DNA of 64,000 nucleotides, from positions 62,001 through 126,000 of the forward strand of contig CAKUKM010000003.1 of the NCBI GenBank assembly GCA_934663595.1, read 5' to 3'. The DNA is from an uncultured Clostridia bacterium. GTDB lineage: Bacteria > Bacillota > Clostridia > Christensenellales > Aristaeellaceae. Made by a program: the position numbers and the translations under genes. Shown here in pieces: positions 39,835 through 49,050 of this stretch. Every line of letters begins with the position of its first letter. The first letter of the stretch is position 1. Below the pieces are notes generated by a model. The model was given only the letters and a program-made list of their open reading frames with translations. It was not told the origin of the DNA and made no database searches.

Positions 39835-40785
39835 ATGAAAAAGGTATTGTCTCTGGTAATTGCACTGATGATGGTATTTTCCTGCGCTTCCGCCCTGGCG
39901 GAGCTGACCTTTACGACGGGCAGTACTGCCGGAACGTATTATGCGTTCGGCGGCGTGCTGGCTCAGTACATTTCTGATCATAGCGACGTAGACATAACGG
40001 CGGTCGCGGGCGAGGGCAGCGCGGCGAATATCGATATGCTGGACATGCATTATGCACAGTTGGGATTCGTGCAGAGCGACGTCGCCTATTATGCGGCGAA
40101 CAGCATCCGTTTCGAACAGTATGAAGGCGCGCCGATTACCTCGTTTACCGCGCTGGCGGCGCTCTACAACGAAACGGTGCAGCTCGTTACCTGCAATCCG
40201 GACATCAAATCGATGGATGATCTGCGCGGCAAGAACGTTTCGATCGGCGCGGCGGGTTCCGGCGTTTACTTCAACGCCATGGACTTTCTGGCGGCCTATG
40301 ATATGACCGAGGCGGATATCAATCCCCAGTATCTGAACTTTGGCGATTCTGCGGAGGCGCTGCGCGACGGCAAGATTGATGCGGCGTTCGTCGTAGCGGG
40401 CGCTCCCACGACGGCGGTTGTCGATCTGTGTGCAACCAAGAGCGCGTATCTGGTCAGCCTGGACGACGAGCATGTCGCGAAGCTGAAGGAGCTCAATGGC
40501 GCGTACACCGAGTGCACCATTCCGGCAGGCACCTATGACGGCGTCGATACCGATACCAAGACCGTTGCGGTCAAGGCGATCATCATCGCGAATGGCGACG
40601 TGACCGACGACGAGGCGTACACGATCGTGTCCACCATCTTCGACAATGCGGAGGAAATTGCCTCGCTGCATGCGAAGGGCGCGGAGCTGGATCTGAGCTA
40701 CGCGGCGGAATGCGGCCTTGCCTATCATCCGGGCGCGGCGAAGTACTTTGCCGAAAAGGGCATCGAGGTTAAGACGGCCGAATAA
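39835..40785 (+). CDS. TAXI-family TRAP transporter substrate-binding protein
   Basis: The 316-aa protein has a signal peptide (KKVLSLVIALMMVFSCASALA) followed by the TAXI motif LTFTTGSTAGTYYAFGGVLAQYISDHSDVDITAVAGEGSAANIDMLDMHYAQLGFVQSDVAYYA. Such proteins capture substrates such as glutamate or other carboxylates outside the membrane for a sodium- or proton-driven TRAP permease. The Cys in the signal peptide (FSCASALA) leaves open a lipoprotein anchor. GGAGG precedes the ATG. The permease follows 99 nt later, past a strong hairpin. Confidence 0.93.
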   Translation: MKKVLSLVIALMMVFSCASALAELTFTTGSTAGTYYAFGGVLAQYISDHSDVDITAVAGEGSAANIDMLDMHYAQLGFVQSDVAYYAANSIRFEQYEGAPITSFTALAALYNETVQLVTCNPDIKSMDDLRGKNVSIGAAGSGVYFNAMDFLAAYDMTEADINPQYLNFGDSAEALRDGKIDAAFVVAGAPTTAVVDLCATKSAYLVSLDDEHVAKLKELNGAYTECTIPAGTYDGVDTDTKTVAVKAIIIANGDVTDDEAYTIVSTIFDNAEEIASLHAKGAELDLSYAAECGLAYHPGAAKYFAEKGIEVKTAE

Positions 40786-40805
40786 ACGATCGGCGGACTT
40801 CCTCG

Positions 40806-40832
40806 GGGCTGCGGCGCTGGGCGCCGCAGCCC
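40806..40832 (+). other. Intercistronic hairpin in the TRAP operon
   Basis: 12-bp perfect GC-rich stem (40806-40817 / 40821-40832) with a 3-nt loop but no T-run. It probably stabilises the 3' end of the binding-protein mRNA and lowers permease expression, as in many binding-protein operons. Confidence 0.7.
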
Positions 40833-40884
40833 TGCATTTGAAAAATACCGATTCAAACCATCGGAGAGGAAAGGGGTTCTATCC

Positions 40885-42915
40885 ATGAAGAAGGACGAGA
40901 AGCTGGAGCGGGAGATCGACGTTTCCTCCGGCAGTGCCGCGGACGTCGAGGCGATCATGCGCAAATACGATCGCGAATCCAACACCCGCATTTGGGAGGG
41001 CACTCCGAAGATCGTCGTATCCTGCGTGGCGGCGCTGTTTTCGCTGTTTTGCCTGTATGTTACGCTGTTTGCCAACTTCATGGAACAGGTGCGCCTTTCT
41101 TCGTTCCTGGGCGCGCTGATCGTGATCGGCTATATGACGTATCCGGCGCGCAAGGGCAAGGTGCGCGTGAATTCCATGCCGTGGTACGATATCGTATTGA
41201 TGGTGCTGGGCGCGGGCGCATTCTTCTTTTATGTATTCAACGCGCAGCGCGTCGTAAAGCTGAACATGCGCATTACGAAGGAAACGCTGTATACCGTGGT
41301 CGGCGTGATCGGCCTGCTTTCGCTGGCGGAGCTTTGCCGCCGCAGCGTCGGCCTTCCGATTCTGTGTGTCGCGGGCGCGTTTGTGGCGTATACGATCGTG
41401 AACCAGTGGAACAAGGGCGGCATTCCGCTGATTATTTACCGCCTGTTCTATGGCGACGGCGGCGTGCTGTCTACGCCGGTCAACGTCTGCTCGAAGTACA
41501 TCGTGGTATTCATCATTTTCGGCGCGTTCCTGGAGCGCACGGGAATTGAGGATTTCTTCATCAATCTGGCGAACGGCCTTTGCGGACGCTTCGCGGGCGG
41601 CCCGGCCAAGGTTGCGGTTGTCGCGAGCGCGTTCGAGGGCATGGTTTCCGGATCGTCCGTTGCCAATACGGTCGGTTCCGGTTCCATCACCATCCCGATG
41701 ATGAAAAAGCTCGGCTACAAGCCCGAATTCGCGGGCGCAGTGGAAGCGGCAGCCTCCACGGGCGGCCAGATCATGCCTCCGATCATGGGCGCGGCGGCGT
41801 TCCTGATGGCGGAATATGTGGGCGTTCCGTATTCGAACATCATCGTTCGCGCGATTCTGCCGGCGGTGTTGTATTTCCTGGGCATCTTCATCGCAGTGCA
41901 TCTCGAGGCGAAAAAGCTCGGCCTGCGCGGCGTTCCGAAGGAGATGCTGCCGCGCGTCGGCGAGCTGATTCGCGATTCGTATCTGCTTCTGCCGCTGATC
42001 ATTCTGGTGTATCTGGTTAGCTCGAATACCCGCACGATGCAGTTCTCGGCGGCCATTGCGATTGTGATGGCGGTTCTGGTGGGCATTATCAATAATGTGG
42101 TGCGCTATGTGCGCGAAAAGAAGGCCGGCGGCGAAATGACCAACAAGTCCGGCAGCGTGGTCAAGGCCGCAGTCGGCATTGGCGGCGGTTTCGGACCCAA
42201 GAGCATTTTCGATGCGCTCGATGCGGGTGGCCGCGGCTGCATTACCGTGGGCGTTGCGTGCGGCGTTGCGGGCGTGATTGCGGGCTGTCTGACCGTAACG
42301 GGTCTGGCTTCCAAGATGATCAATGCGATCGTCGGCATTTCCGGCGCATCGTCGCTGCTGGCGCTGGTGCTGACCATGCTGTGCTGCATCGTGCTCGGCA
42401 TGGGCGTTCCGACGACGGCGAACTACTGCATCATGGCCTCCACCTGCGCGCCGATTCTGGTTCAGATGGGCATTCCGATGATCGCGGCGCACTTCTTCGT
42501 GTTCTATTTCGGCATCGTCGCCGATATCACGCCGCCGGTGGCGCTGGCAGCGTATGCCGGTTCTGCGATTGCACAGGGCAATCCGATGAAGACCGGCGTG
42601 ACCGCCACGCGATTGGCGATTGCAGCGTTCATCATTCCGTTCGTGTTCGCGTATTCGCCGGCGATCCTGTTCGTGGGCGAGAGCATCCTCTGGTACGAGG
42701 TCGCGCTGATTGTGATTACGGCGGTAATCGGCATGATCGGCGTTGCGGCGGGCCTGAGCGGCTATCTCGTGGGCGATATGAACGTTGTTGAGCGCATCGT
42801 GACCATTCTGGGCGGCGTGCTGCTGATTATCCCGGGCGTGTGGACCGACGTCGCTGGTATCGCGCTGGTCGCCGTTGCGGTCGCCTGGCAGCTGATGCAG
42901 AAAAAGCGCGCCTGA
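40885..42915 (+). CDS. TRAP transporter fused permease (DctQM type, TAXI family)
   Basis: The 676-aa membrane protein is a fusion of the four-helix DctQ-like part and the 12-helix DctM part. The N-terminus is polar and charged (MKKDEKLEREIDVSSGSAADVEAIMRKYDRES). Characteristic motifs are AVVASAFEGMVSGSSVANTVGSGSITIPMMKKLGYKPEFAGAVEAAASTGGQIMPPIMGAAAFLMAEYVGVPY and LGMGVPTTANYCIMASTCAPILVQMGIPMIAAHFFVFYFGIVADITPPVALAAYAGS. It is the partner of the TAXI binding protein. A GGAAAGGGG site precedes the ATG. Confidence 0.95.
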   Translation: MKKDEKLEREIDVSSGSAADVEAIMRKYDRESNTRIWEGTPKIVVSCVAALFSLFCLYVTLFANFMEQVRLSSFLGALIVIGYMTYPARKGKVRVNSMPWYDIVLMVLGAGAFFFYVFNAQRVVKLNMRITKETLYTVVGVIGLLSLAELCRRSVGLPILCVAGAFVAYTIVNQWNKGGIPLIIYRLFYGDGGVLSTPVNVCSKYIVVFIIFGAFLERTGIEDFFINLANGLCGRFAGGPAKVAVVASAFEGMVSGSSVANTVGSGSITIPMMKKLGYKPEFAGAVEAAASTGGQIMPPIMGAAAFLMAEYVGVPYSNIIVRAILPAVLYFLGIFIAVHLEAKKLGLRGVPKEMLPRVGELIRDSYLLLPLIILVYLVSSNTRTMQFSAAIAIVMAVLVGIINNVVRYVREKKAGGEMTNKSGSVVKAAVGIGGGFGPKSIFDALDAGGRGCITVGVACGVAGVIAGCLTVTGLASKMINAIVGISGASSLLALVLTMLCCIVLGMGVPTTANYCIMASTCAPILVQMGIPMIAAHFFVFYFGIVADITPPVALAAYAGSAIAQGNPMKTGVTATRLAIAAFIIPFVFAYSPAILFVGESILWYEVALIVITAVIGMIGVAAGLSGYLVGDMNVVERIVTILGGVLLIIPGVWTDVAGIALVAVAVAWQLMQKKRA

Positions 42916-42932
42916 AGGCAAAAATGAATTTG

Positions 42933-42973
42933 GCCCGTTTCGCGTTGTACGCGCGAAGCGGGCTTGATTTTTT
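42933..42973 (+). terminator. TRAP operon terminator
   Basis: 12-bp stem (42933-42944 / 42952-42963, one G-U) then TTGATTTTTT. Confidence 0.85.
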
Positions 42974-42992
42974 GCGCAAAATAGGGTATTAT
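42964..42992 (+). promoter_or_regulatory. lepA promoter
   Basis: TTGATT (42964-42969), 17 bp, TATTAT (42987-42992). The -35 lies in the T-run of the preceding terminator. Confidence 0.65.
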
Positions 42993-43024
42993 TAGATTGG
43001 AATATAAGGCATGGAGGAACGAAC

Positions 43025-44833
43025 GTGTCCAATTACGATCAGAGCAAAATTCGCAATTTCTGCATCATCGCGCATATCGACCACGGCAAGTCCACGCTGG
43101 CAGACCGCATTTTGGAAAAGACCGGCGTGATGCAGCAGCGCGACATGACCGAACAGGTGCTCGATTCCATGGAGCTAGAGCGCGAGCGCGGCATTACGAT
43201 CAAATCCAAGGCGGTGCGCATGCCGTATAAGGCCAAAGACGGCGCGGAATACGAGCTGAATCTGATCGACACGCCCGGCCATGTGGACTTTACTTACGAG
43301 GTTTCGCGCGCGCTGGCGGCGTGCGAGGGCGCGATACTGGTCGTGGACGCGAGCCAGGGCATCGAGGCGCAGACGCTGGCGAACGTGTATATGGCGCTGG
43401 ACCACGATCTGGAAATTCTGCCGGTGATCAACAAGATTGATCTTCCGAGCGCGGACCCCGCGGGCGTAAAGCAGCAGATCGAGGACGAAATCGGCCTGGA
43501 TACCGAGAATTGCCCGCTGGTTTCGGCCAAGCAGGGAATCGGCATCGAGGACGTGCTGGAGGCGGTGGTGAGCCGCATTCCCGCGCCGAACGACGACGCA
43601 AACGCCCCGATGCGCGCGCTGATTTTCGATTCGTATTACGATAATTATCGCGGCGCGATTTCGTCGGTGCGCCTGAAGAGCGGGCGCGTCAAGGTTGGCG
43701 ATCGCATTCGCATGATGTCCAGCGGCCGCGAATTCGATGTGACTGAGGTCGGCGCATATCTGCCGCTCGGCTATCAGCCGAAGGATGAGCTGCGCGCGGG
43801 CGAGGTCGGCTATATCGCCGCGTCGATTAAGGATATCTCGGATATCCACGTCGGCGATACGATCACGCAGGCGCTCGATCCGGCGGCCGAGCCGCTGCCG
43901 GGCTATAAGCCGGTGCTGCCGATGGTGTATTGCGGCATTTACCCGGCGGACGGCGCGGACTATGAAAGCCTGCGCGACGCACTGGAAAAGCTGAAGCTGA
44001 ACGACGCGGCGCTTTCGTATGAGCCGGAAACGTCCGTCGCGCTCGGCTACGGCTTCCGCTGCGGATTTTTGGGCCTTCTGCATATGGAAATCATCCAGCA
44101 GCGCCTCGAACGCGAATTCGACCTCGACCTGGTTACGACCGCGCCGAGCGTCGTCTATCGCGTGATCAAGACCGACGGAACGGAAATCACGATCGACAAC
44201 CCGACGAATTTGCCGCCGGTGCAGGAGATCGACTGGATGGAGGAGCCGTTTGTCGATGCGCAGGTGATTACGCCGCAGGATTATACCGGCGCGATCATGG
44301 AGCTGTGCCAGGACAAGCGCGGCACCTTCCGCGACATGAAATACATCGAAGGCGGCCGCGTAATGCTCTTGTACGATCTGCCGCTCAACGAGGTCATCTT
44401 CGATTTCTTCGACCAGCTCAAGAGCCGCACGCGCGGCTATGCCTCGTTCGATTACGAATTGAAGGGCTATGTGCGCAGCGATCTGGTCAAGCTCGATATT
44501 CTGCTCAACGGCGAGCAGTGCGACGCGCTGTCGATCATCGTGCACCGCGATCGCGCGTATCCCAGAGGGCGGTCGATCGCCGAAAAGCTCAAGGACGTGA
44601 TTCCGCGGCAGCTGTTTGAAATTCCGATTCAGGCGGCGATCGGCGGCAAAATCATCGCGCGCGAGACGGTCAAGGCGCTGCGCAAGGACGTTCTTGCGAA
44701 GTGCTACGGCGGCGATATTTCCCGAAAGAAGAAGCTGCTGGAAAAGCAGAAGGAAGGCAAGAAGCGCATGCGCCAGGTCGGCAGCGTATCGGTGCCGAGC
44801 GAGGCGTTCATGGCGGTTCTGAAAATGGACTGA
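43025..44833 (+). CDS. lepA: Elongation factor 4 (LepA)
   Basis: The 602-aa GTPase shows G1 AHIDHGKSTLADRIL, G2 RERGITIKS, G3 DTPGHVDFTYEV, G4 NKIDLPSADP and the LepA-specific C-terminus (GSVSVPSEAFMAVLKMD). It back-translocates or rescues stalled ribosomes under ionic stress. The start codon is GTG with GGAGG 8 nt upstream. It leads a run of co-directional genes; hemW two genes downstream is the classic Firmicutes neighbour. Confidence 0.97.
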   Translation: MSNYDQSKIRNFCIIAHIDHGKSTLADRILEKTGVMQQRDMTEQVLDSMELERERGITIKSKAVRMPYKAKDGAEYELNLIDTPGHVDFTYEVSRALAACEGAILVVDASQGIEAQTLANVYMALDHDLEILPVINKIDLPSADPAGVKQQIEDEIGLDTENCPLVSAKQGIGIEDVLEAVVSRIPAPNDDANAPMRALIFDSYYDNYRGAISSVRLKSGRVKVGDRIRMMSSGREFDVTEVGAYLPLGYQPKDELRAGEVGYIAASIKDISDIHVGDTITQALDPAAEPLPGYKPVLPMVYCGIYPADGADYESLRDALEKLKLNDAALSYEPETSVALGYGFRCGFLGLLHMEIIQQRLEREFDLDLVTTAPSVVYRVIKTDGTEITIDNPTNLPPVQEIDWMEEPFVDAQVITPQDYTGAIMELCQDKRGTFRDMKYIEGGRVMLLYDLPLNEVIFDFFDQLKSRTRGYASFDYELKGYVRSDLVKLDILLNGEQCDALSIIVHRDRAYPRGRSIAEKLKDVIPRQLFEIPIQAAIGGKIIARETVKALRKDVLAKCYGGDISRKKKLLEKQKEGKKRMRQVGSVSVPSEAFMAVLKMD

Positions 44834-44864
44834 CGCAAATTTCGATAAATCGAAAGGGGCGAAC

Positions 44865-45368
44865 ATGGAAAAAACGCTGTTTGAGATTGAAACGCGCATT
44901 ACTCCGGAAAGCTGCAGGGCGGTCGCGCGCGCAAAAACGGATCGACATTGCCGAACGATCTGGCTGACCAACGCGCTGATTGCGATTGGCGCGGGCGCGC
45001 TGTGGGCGGTCGGCTCGGTGCACGCCTATTGGATCACTGCGCTGCTCGCAATTCTGCTGCTGCAGACGGCGTTTCACCTGCCGATGACCGGCGTTTGGCG
45101 TTATTCCGCACATGGCGAGTCGGAGCGCACGGCCAAAATCCTGTTTTGCGAGGATTTCTTTTGCGTGCGCACGAAGGCGGAGGAGAGCCGAATCGCCTAT
45201 TCGGATATCACCGACTGGATGGAGGAGCGGCGGCACTACGTGATGCTCATTCACAATCACACGCCGATTGCGATTGAAAGAGCACGCCTTACGCCGCAGC
45301 AAGCGAGCGAGCTGGAATCGCTGATCGAACGAAAGACCGGAAAACGGCTTTGGACGGCGCGCAGATGA
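44865..45368 (+). CDS. YcxB-like membrane protein
   Basis: The 167-aa protein has two adjacent helices (TIWLTNALIAIGAGALWAVGSV and YWITALLAILLLQTAFHL) followed by a soluble C-terminal domain with the YcxB-like pattern (ERTAKILFCEDFFCVRTKAEESRIAYSDITDWMEERRHYVMLIHNHTPIAIERARLTPQQASELESLIERKTGKR). Function unknown in the family. It lies between lepA (31-nt gap) and hemW, overlapping the hemW start by 4 nt. Confidence 0.8.
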   Translation: MEKTLFEIETRITPESCRAVARAKTDRHCRTIWLTNALIAIGAGALWAVGSVHAYWITALLAILLLQTAFHLPMTGVWRYSAHGESERTAKILFCEDFFCVRTKAEESRIAYSDITDWMEERRHYVMLIHNHTPIAIERARLTPQQASELESLIERKTGKRLWTARR

Positions 45369-46489
45369 ACCGGCCGATTTCAATTTACATTCACGTGCCG
45401 TTCTGCGCGTCCAAGTGCGCGTATTGTGATTTCGCCTCCTATCCCGGTCGGAATGCCGATTGGAAAACGTATTTTGATGCACTGATTGCGGAAATAAATT
45501 CATGGCGCGAAGAGCTCGAGCGCTGCGAGATTCAAACCGTCTTTTTCGGCGGCGGCACGCCCACTCTGGTGAATGCGGAATATATCCTGCGCTCGCTCGA
45601 TGCACTGCGCCACTGCGCGCGTTTTGCCGAGAATGCGGAAATTACGCTCGAGGGCAATCCGGGCACGCTCGATCGCGAAAAGCTGAGGCAATATCGCAGC
45701 GCGGGCGTGAATCGGCTGTCGCTCGGTGCGCAGGCGCTGGACGATCGGCTGCTCAAGTCCATTGGGCGAATTCACACGGCGGCGGACGTCGCTTTCGCGG
45801 TGCAAATGGCGCAGGATTCGGGCTTTAACAACCTCAATCTGGATTTGATTTACGCGCTGCCCGGCCAGACGATCGACGATTGGCGTCGCACGCTCGAGGC
45901 GTCGATCGCTCTGCAGCCGGCGCATCTGTCGGCGTACAGCCTGATTGTGGAGCCGGAAACGCCGATGTTCGATCGCGTGGCGCGCGGCGAATGCACGGTT
46001 CCAGATGAGGATGCATGCATAAACATGCAAAGAACGGCCAACCGGATTTTGGCGGCGAACGGCTATGCGCGGTATGAAATTTCGAATTACGCGCGCCCGA
46101 ATGCTGAATGCCGGCACAATCTCGCGTATTGGCGCAGGCAGGAGTATCTCGGCTTTGGCTGCGCGGCGCATTCGATGTTCAGCGGGCGACGATTTGAAAA
46201 TCCGCGCGGATTGGACGCGTATCTGTCCGGCGCGCGTCGCCTGAATGAGGAACGTTTGACGCGCGAGGACGAGATCGAGGAAACGCTGATGCTCGGAACG
46301 CGCCTGTGCGAGGGCGTCGATCTGGAAAAATGGGCGCAAACGTTCGGATTTCGCCTTGAAGAGCGCTATTTGCAAACGCTCAAGCGCTTTGAACGGGCGG
46401 GACTGGCGCGCATCGCGAACGGACGACTGCAGTTGACCGAGCGCGGCATGGAGGTTCAGGACGCGATCGTGGTCGCGCTGCTGGAATAG
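45365..46489 (+). CDS. hemW: Radical SAM protein HemW
   Basis: The 374-aa protein starts MNRPISIYIHVPFCASKCAYCDF. Cys 14, 18 and 21 bind the radical-SAM cluster, and the fourth position is Phe (CxxxCxxCxF), which marks HemW rather than HemN coproporphyrinogen oxidase. Later motifs FFGGGTPTL, LEGNPGTLD, LGAQALDDRLLKSIGRIHT and LDLIYALPGQT fit. HemW is a heme chaperone. The ATG at 45365 overlaps the YcxB stop. The upstream in-frame ATG at 45350 is inside that gene. Confidence 0.95.
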   Translation: MNRPISIYIHVPFCASKCAYCDFASYPGRNADWKTYFDALIAEINSWREELERCEIQTVFFGGGTPTLVNAEYILRSLDALRHCARFAENAEITLEGNPGTLDREKLRQYRSAGVNRLSLGAQALDDRLLKSIGRIHTAADVAFAVQMAQDSGFNNLNLDLIYALPGQTIDDWRRTLEASIALQPAHLSAYSLIVEPETPMFDRVARGECTVPDEDACINMQRTANRILAANGYARYEISNYARPNAECRHNLAYWRRQEYLGFGCAAHSMFSGRRFENPRGLDAYLSGARRLNEERLTREDEIEETLMLGTRLCEGVDLEKWAQTFGFRLEERYLQTLKRFERAGLARIANGRLQLTERGMEVQDAIVVALLE

Positions 46490-46500
46490 AGGGCGAAAAC

Positions 46501-46857
46501 ATGTTCAAAAAATGGAATTGGTGGCGCGCGTGGCTGGTGCAGATTGCGGAAATGTTGGCGCTGGGCGCGATTGCGGCGCTTGTGGAACCGCTGGGCGCGA
46601 TTGTGTACGGCGCAATTTCGTGGGGCGCACTTCCGCTCGCGGGTGCAGTCAGCGCCTATCGGACGACGCGCCGCGGACTGAATAATTATTTATCCTGGCT
46701 CGCGCCGCCGCTCTGCGCGATTGCGGCGCATAGCCTGATCTGGATATATCCTCCGTCTCCGGGGCCGGTGTTGCTCTGCGCGCTGATTTCGCTGATTGGC
46801 GCGGCGGCGGGCGAGGTTCTGAATCGCGAAACCAACGACAAAAGCAAAGGGGCGTAA
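46501..46857 (+). CDS. Small hypothetical membrane protein
   Basis: The 118-aa protein starts MFKKWNWWRAWLVQIAEMLALGAIAALVEPLGAIVYGAISWGALPLAGAVSAYRTTRRGLNNYLSWLAPPLCAIAAHSLIWIYP, with about four hydrophobic helices and a charged tail (NRETNDKSKGA). It resembles an unassigned family of Clostridia membrane proteins with an RTTRRGLNNYLSWLAPP-type loop, but I cannot name it. Gap of 11 nt after hemW and 5 nt before the kinase gene. Confidence 0.75.
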   Translation: MFKKWNWWRAWLVQIAEMLALGAIAALVEPLGAIVYGAISWGALPLAGAVSAYRTTRRGLNNYLSWLAPPLCAIAAHSLIWIYPPSPGPVLLCALISLIGAAAGEVLNRETNDKSKGA

Positions 46858-46862
46858 ATTCA

Positions 46863-48383
46863 ATGGAAAAGGATCTGATTCTCACCTGCGACGCCGGCAC
46901 GACGGGCTGCAAATGCGCGCTGATTTCCTTCAGCGGCGAGACGGTCAGCTCAGTGCGCCGCAGCTATCCGACCAACTATCCGCAGCCGAACTGGGCGGAG
47001 CAGGATCCCGATCTGATCCTGAATGCGGTTTACGACGGCGTGCGCGAGCTGCTGCAGCAGGTCAGTCCGCAGCGCATCGCCTGCGTCGGCCTTTCCGGCA
47101 CGATGAACGGCTGCATTCCGACGGATGCGGACGGCAAGGCGCTGCACGCGAACATCATTCATTCGGACAGCCGCACGGAGAAGCAGGTGGAGGAAATCTG
47201 CAAGGTGATTTCGCCGGAGGATTTCTATCGCCTGACCGGCAATCGCGCGGATACGCACTACACGCTGCCGAAAATTCTCTGGTTCAAGGAACATGAACCG
47301 GATATTTATGCACGCGCGCGCTGGTTTTTAAACATTAAGGATTACCTTTACGGCAACCTGACCGGGCGGTTTGGCTATACCGATTATTCGGACGCATCGC
47401 TGACGATTGCGCTGGACATCAACAACCGCCGCTGGGCGAGCGAGATGCTGACGGAGCTCAGACTCGATCCGGAGCGCATGCCGAAGCTACTGGTCGGCCA
47501 CGACGTTCGCGGCAAAATCAGTCGCGCGACCTATAAGCTGACGGGCCTGATTCCCGGAACGCCGGTGGCGATCGGCGGCGGCGACGGCGCGTGCACGGCA
47601 CGCGGCGCGGGCGTGGTGCAGCCGGGCAGCGCGTATTGCTATATCGGATCGAGCGCGTGGGTGTCGCAGATTCTGCCGATGCCGCTGATGGACCCGAAAA
47701 TGCGCCTGTTCAATTACATCGATCTGGACGGAAAATCGTGCCACGTGTGCGGAACGGTGCAGTGCGGCGCGGCGGCGTTCGATTGGGCGCTGGAGAATTT
47801 GCTGGGCGGAAACGGCCATCCGGCGGACATTTCCAGCGTGGAAAACATGGCGCGCCAGATTCAACCCGGCGCGGAGGGCGTTTTGTTCCTGCCGACGCTG
47901 ATGGGCTGGCGCACGCCGTATTGGGATGCGAACACGCGCGGCTGCCTGATGGGCTTTTCGCTGTATCACGATCGGCGGCACATCGCGCGCGCGGTTTACG
48001 AGGGCATCGCGTTTGCGCTGAATGCGTGCGTGGAGGTCATGGAGGAATGCGGCGCGCCGGTGCGGTCGATGATGCTGACCGGCGGCGGCGCGCGCAGCGG
48101 ACTCTGGCCGGACATTCTCGCCTCGATGTTTAACATGACGGCGCGCGTGCATCAGGCGCCGGGCGAGACGACCTCGCTGGGCGCGGCGATTGCCGCGGGC
48201 GTCGGCGTGGGCGTATTCAAGGGCTATTCGGAGGCGGGCGAGGTGATTCGCGCGCGCTCTACGCATCAGCCGAATCCGCAGTGGCGCGATGCATATGCGC
48301 AGCTTTATCCCATTTATGCGGATATTTATGCACAAATCAAGCCGCTGAACGATCGCATTGCGAAGTTCAAGGTTGGAGAATAA
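46863..48383 (+). CDS. FGGY-family carbohydrate kinase (xylulokinase-like)
   Basis: The 506-aa kinase has both ATPase halves: ILTCDAGTTGCKCALIS at the N-terminus, GLSGTMNGCIPTD, NIIHSDSRTEKQV, LNIKDYLYGNLTGRFGYTDYSDASLT, and C-terminal IGGGDGACTARGAGVV and MLTGGGARSGLWPDILASM. This is the FGGY fold, with best general likeness to xylulokinase-type enzymes; the sugar is not proven. No sugar regulator or transporter adjoins; it lies after hemW and before a sigma-like gene, an unusual setting. Confidence 0.88.
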   Translation: MEKDLILTCDAGTTGCKCALISFSGETVSSVRRSYPTNYPQPNWAEQDPDLILNAVYDGVRELLQQVSPQRIACVGLSGTMNGCIPTDADGKALHANIIHSDSRTEKQVEEICKVISPEDFYRLTGNRADTHYTLPKILWFKEHEPDIYARARWFLNIKDYLYGNLTGRFGYTDYSDASLTIALDINNRRWASEMLTELRLDPERMPKLLVGHDVRGKISRATYKLTGLIPGTPVAIGGGDGACTARGAGVVQPGSAYCYIGSSAWVSQILPMPLMDPKMRLFNYIDLDGKSCHVCGTVQCGAAAFDWALENLLGGNGHPADISSVENMARQIQPGAEGVLFLPTLMGWRTPYWDANTRGCLMGFSLYHDRRHIARAVYEGIAFALNACVEVMEECGAPVRSMMLTGGGARSGLWPDILASMFNMTARVHQAPGETTSLGAAIAAGVGVGVFKGYSEAGEVIRARSTHQPNPQWRDAYAQLYPIYADIYAQIKPLNDRIAKFKVGE

Positions 48384-48384
48384 A

Positions 48385-49050
48385 ATGGTCGATCTGGATT
48401 CGCTGCGCGACTATTTTGACCGGACGATTCCGATGCTGCCCGAGCTGTTTAACATCGCGCACGCGATTTGCGGCAACGCGCAGGCCGCGGAATATGCGCT
48501 GATGTACGCGCTGATGGAGCTGTGGATGAGTGAATCGCGCGGAAATCCCGGCCTGCGGGAGGGGCTGCGCAATGAGATTCGCGAGGTTGCGCTGGAGGAA
48601 TCGGGCGGCGAGTGCACGTGGACGGGCGCGGAATTCGCGCTGGATCCGCTGCTGGGGCGCGAAAATGCGCGGATGCGGCGGATGATTGTGCTGCGCTACG
48701 GGTGCAATCTTTCGTGCGCGCTGATCGGCCGACTGTTTCAGCAATCCGCATCCGCAGTGCGCCGCCAGCTCGCGCGCTTTTTGATGCGTTGGGCCAGCGC
48801 GGAACAGATTCCCGAACGACAGGCGGAGGCGGCGCTGACCCGGCGCATTCGCCGACAGATGCTGACGCCGTCGCCCAGCATGCCGGCAACCGAAGCGATT
48901 TACCGCGCGCTGGCAGAAGAGGCTGTTCAGACCGCACGACCGCGGCATATCGTTTCGCGCATGCTGCGAAGGGTGGCGGCAGGCGTGCTGATTGCGCTCT
49001 GCGCGCTGCTATTCTGGCTGATCGGCGTGCTGATTTACCCGGTCGGATGA
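48385..49050 (+). CDS. Sigma-70-like protein with C-terminal membrane helix
   Basis: The 221-aa product looks like a divergent ECF-type sigma factor. A region-2-like part reads LPELFNIAHAICGNAQAAEYALMYALMELWM, and a region-4-like HTH reads ENARMRRMIVLRYGCNLSCALIGRLFQQSASAVRRQLARFLMR. The C-terminus has a linker and one strong membrane helix (AAGVLIALCALLFWLIGVLIY). A sigma-like domain tethered to the membrane is odd. The start at 48385 follows a GGTTGGAG site; the in-frame ATG at 48358 lies in the FGGY gene. Its stop overlaps the methyltransferase ATG. DNA binding is inferred, not seen. Confidence 0.55.
   Translation: MVDLDSLRDYFDRTIPMLPELFNIAHAICGNAQAAEYALMYALMELWMSESRGNPGLREGLRNEIREVALEESGGECTWTGAEFALDPLLGRENARMRRMIVLRYGCNLSCALIGRLFQQSASAVRRQLARFLMRWASAEQIPERQAEAALTRRIRRQMLTPSPSMPATEAIYRALAEEAVQTARPRHIVSRMLRRVAAGVLIALCALLFWLIGVLIYPVG

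Noticed and set aside
40806..40832. Terminator between the TRAP binding-protein and permease genes
   Set aside because: The stem is strong but no T-run follows and both genes act together; an mRNA-stabilising hairpin is more likely.
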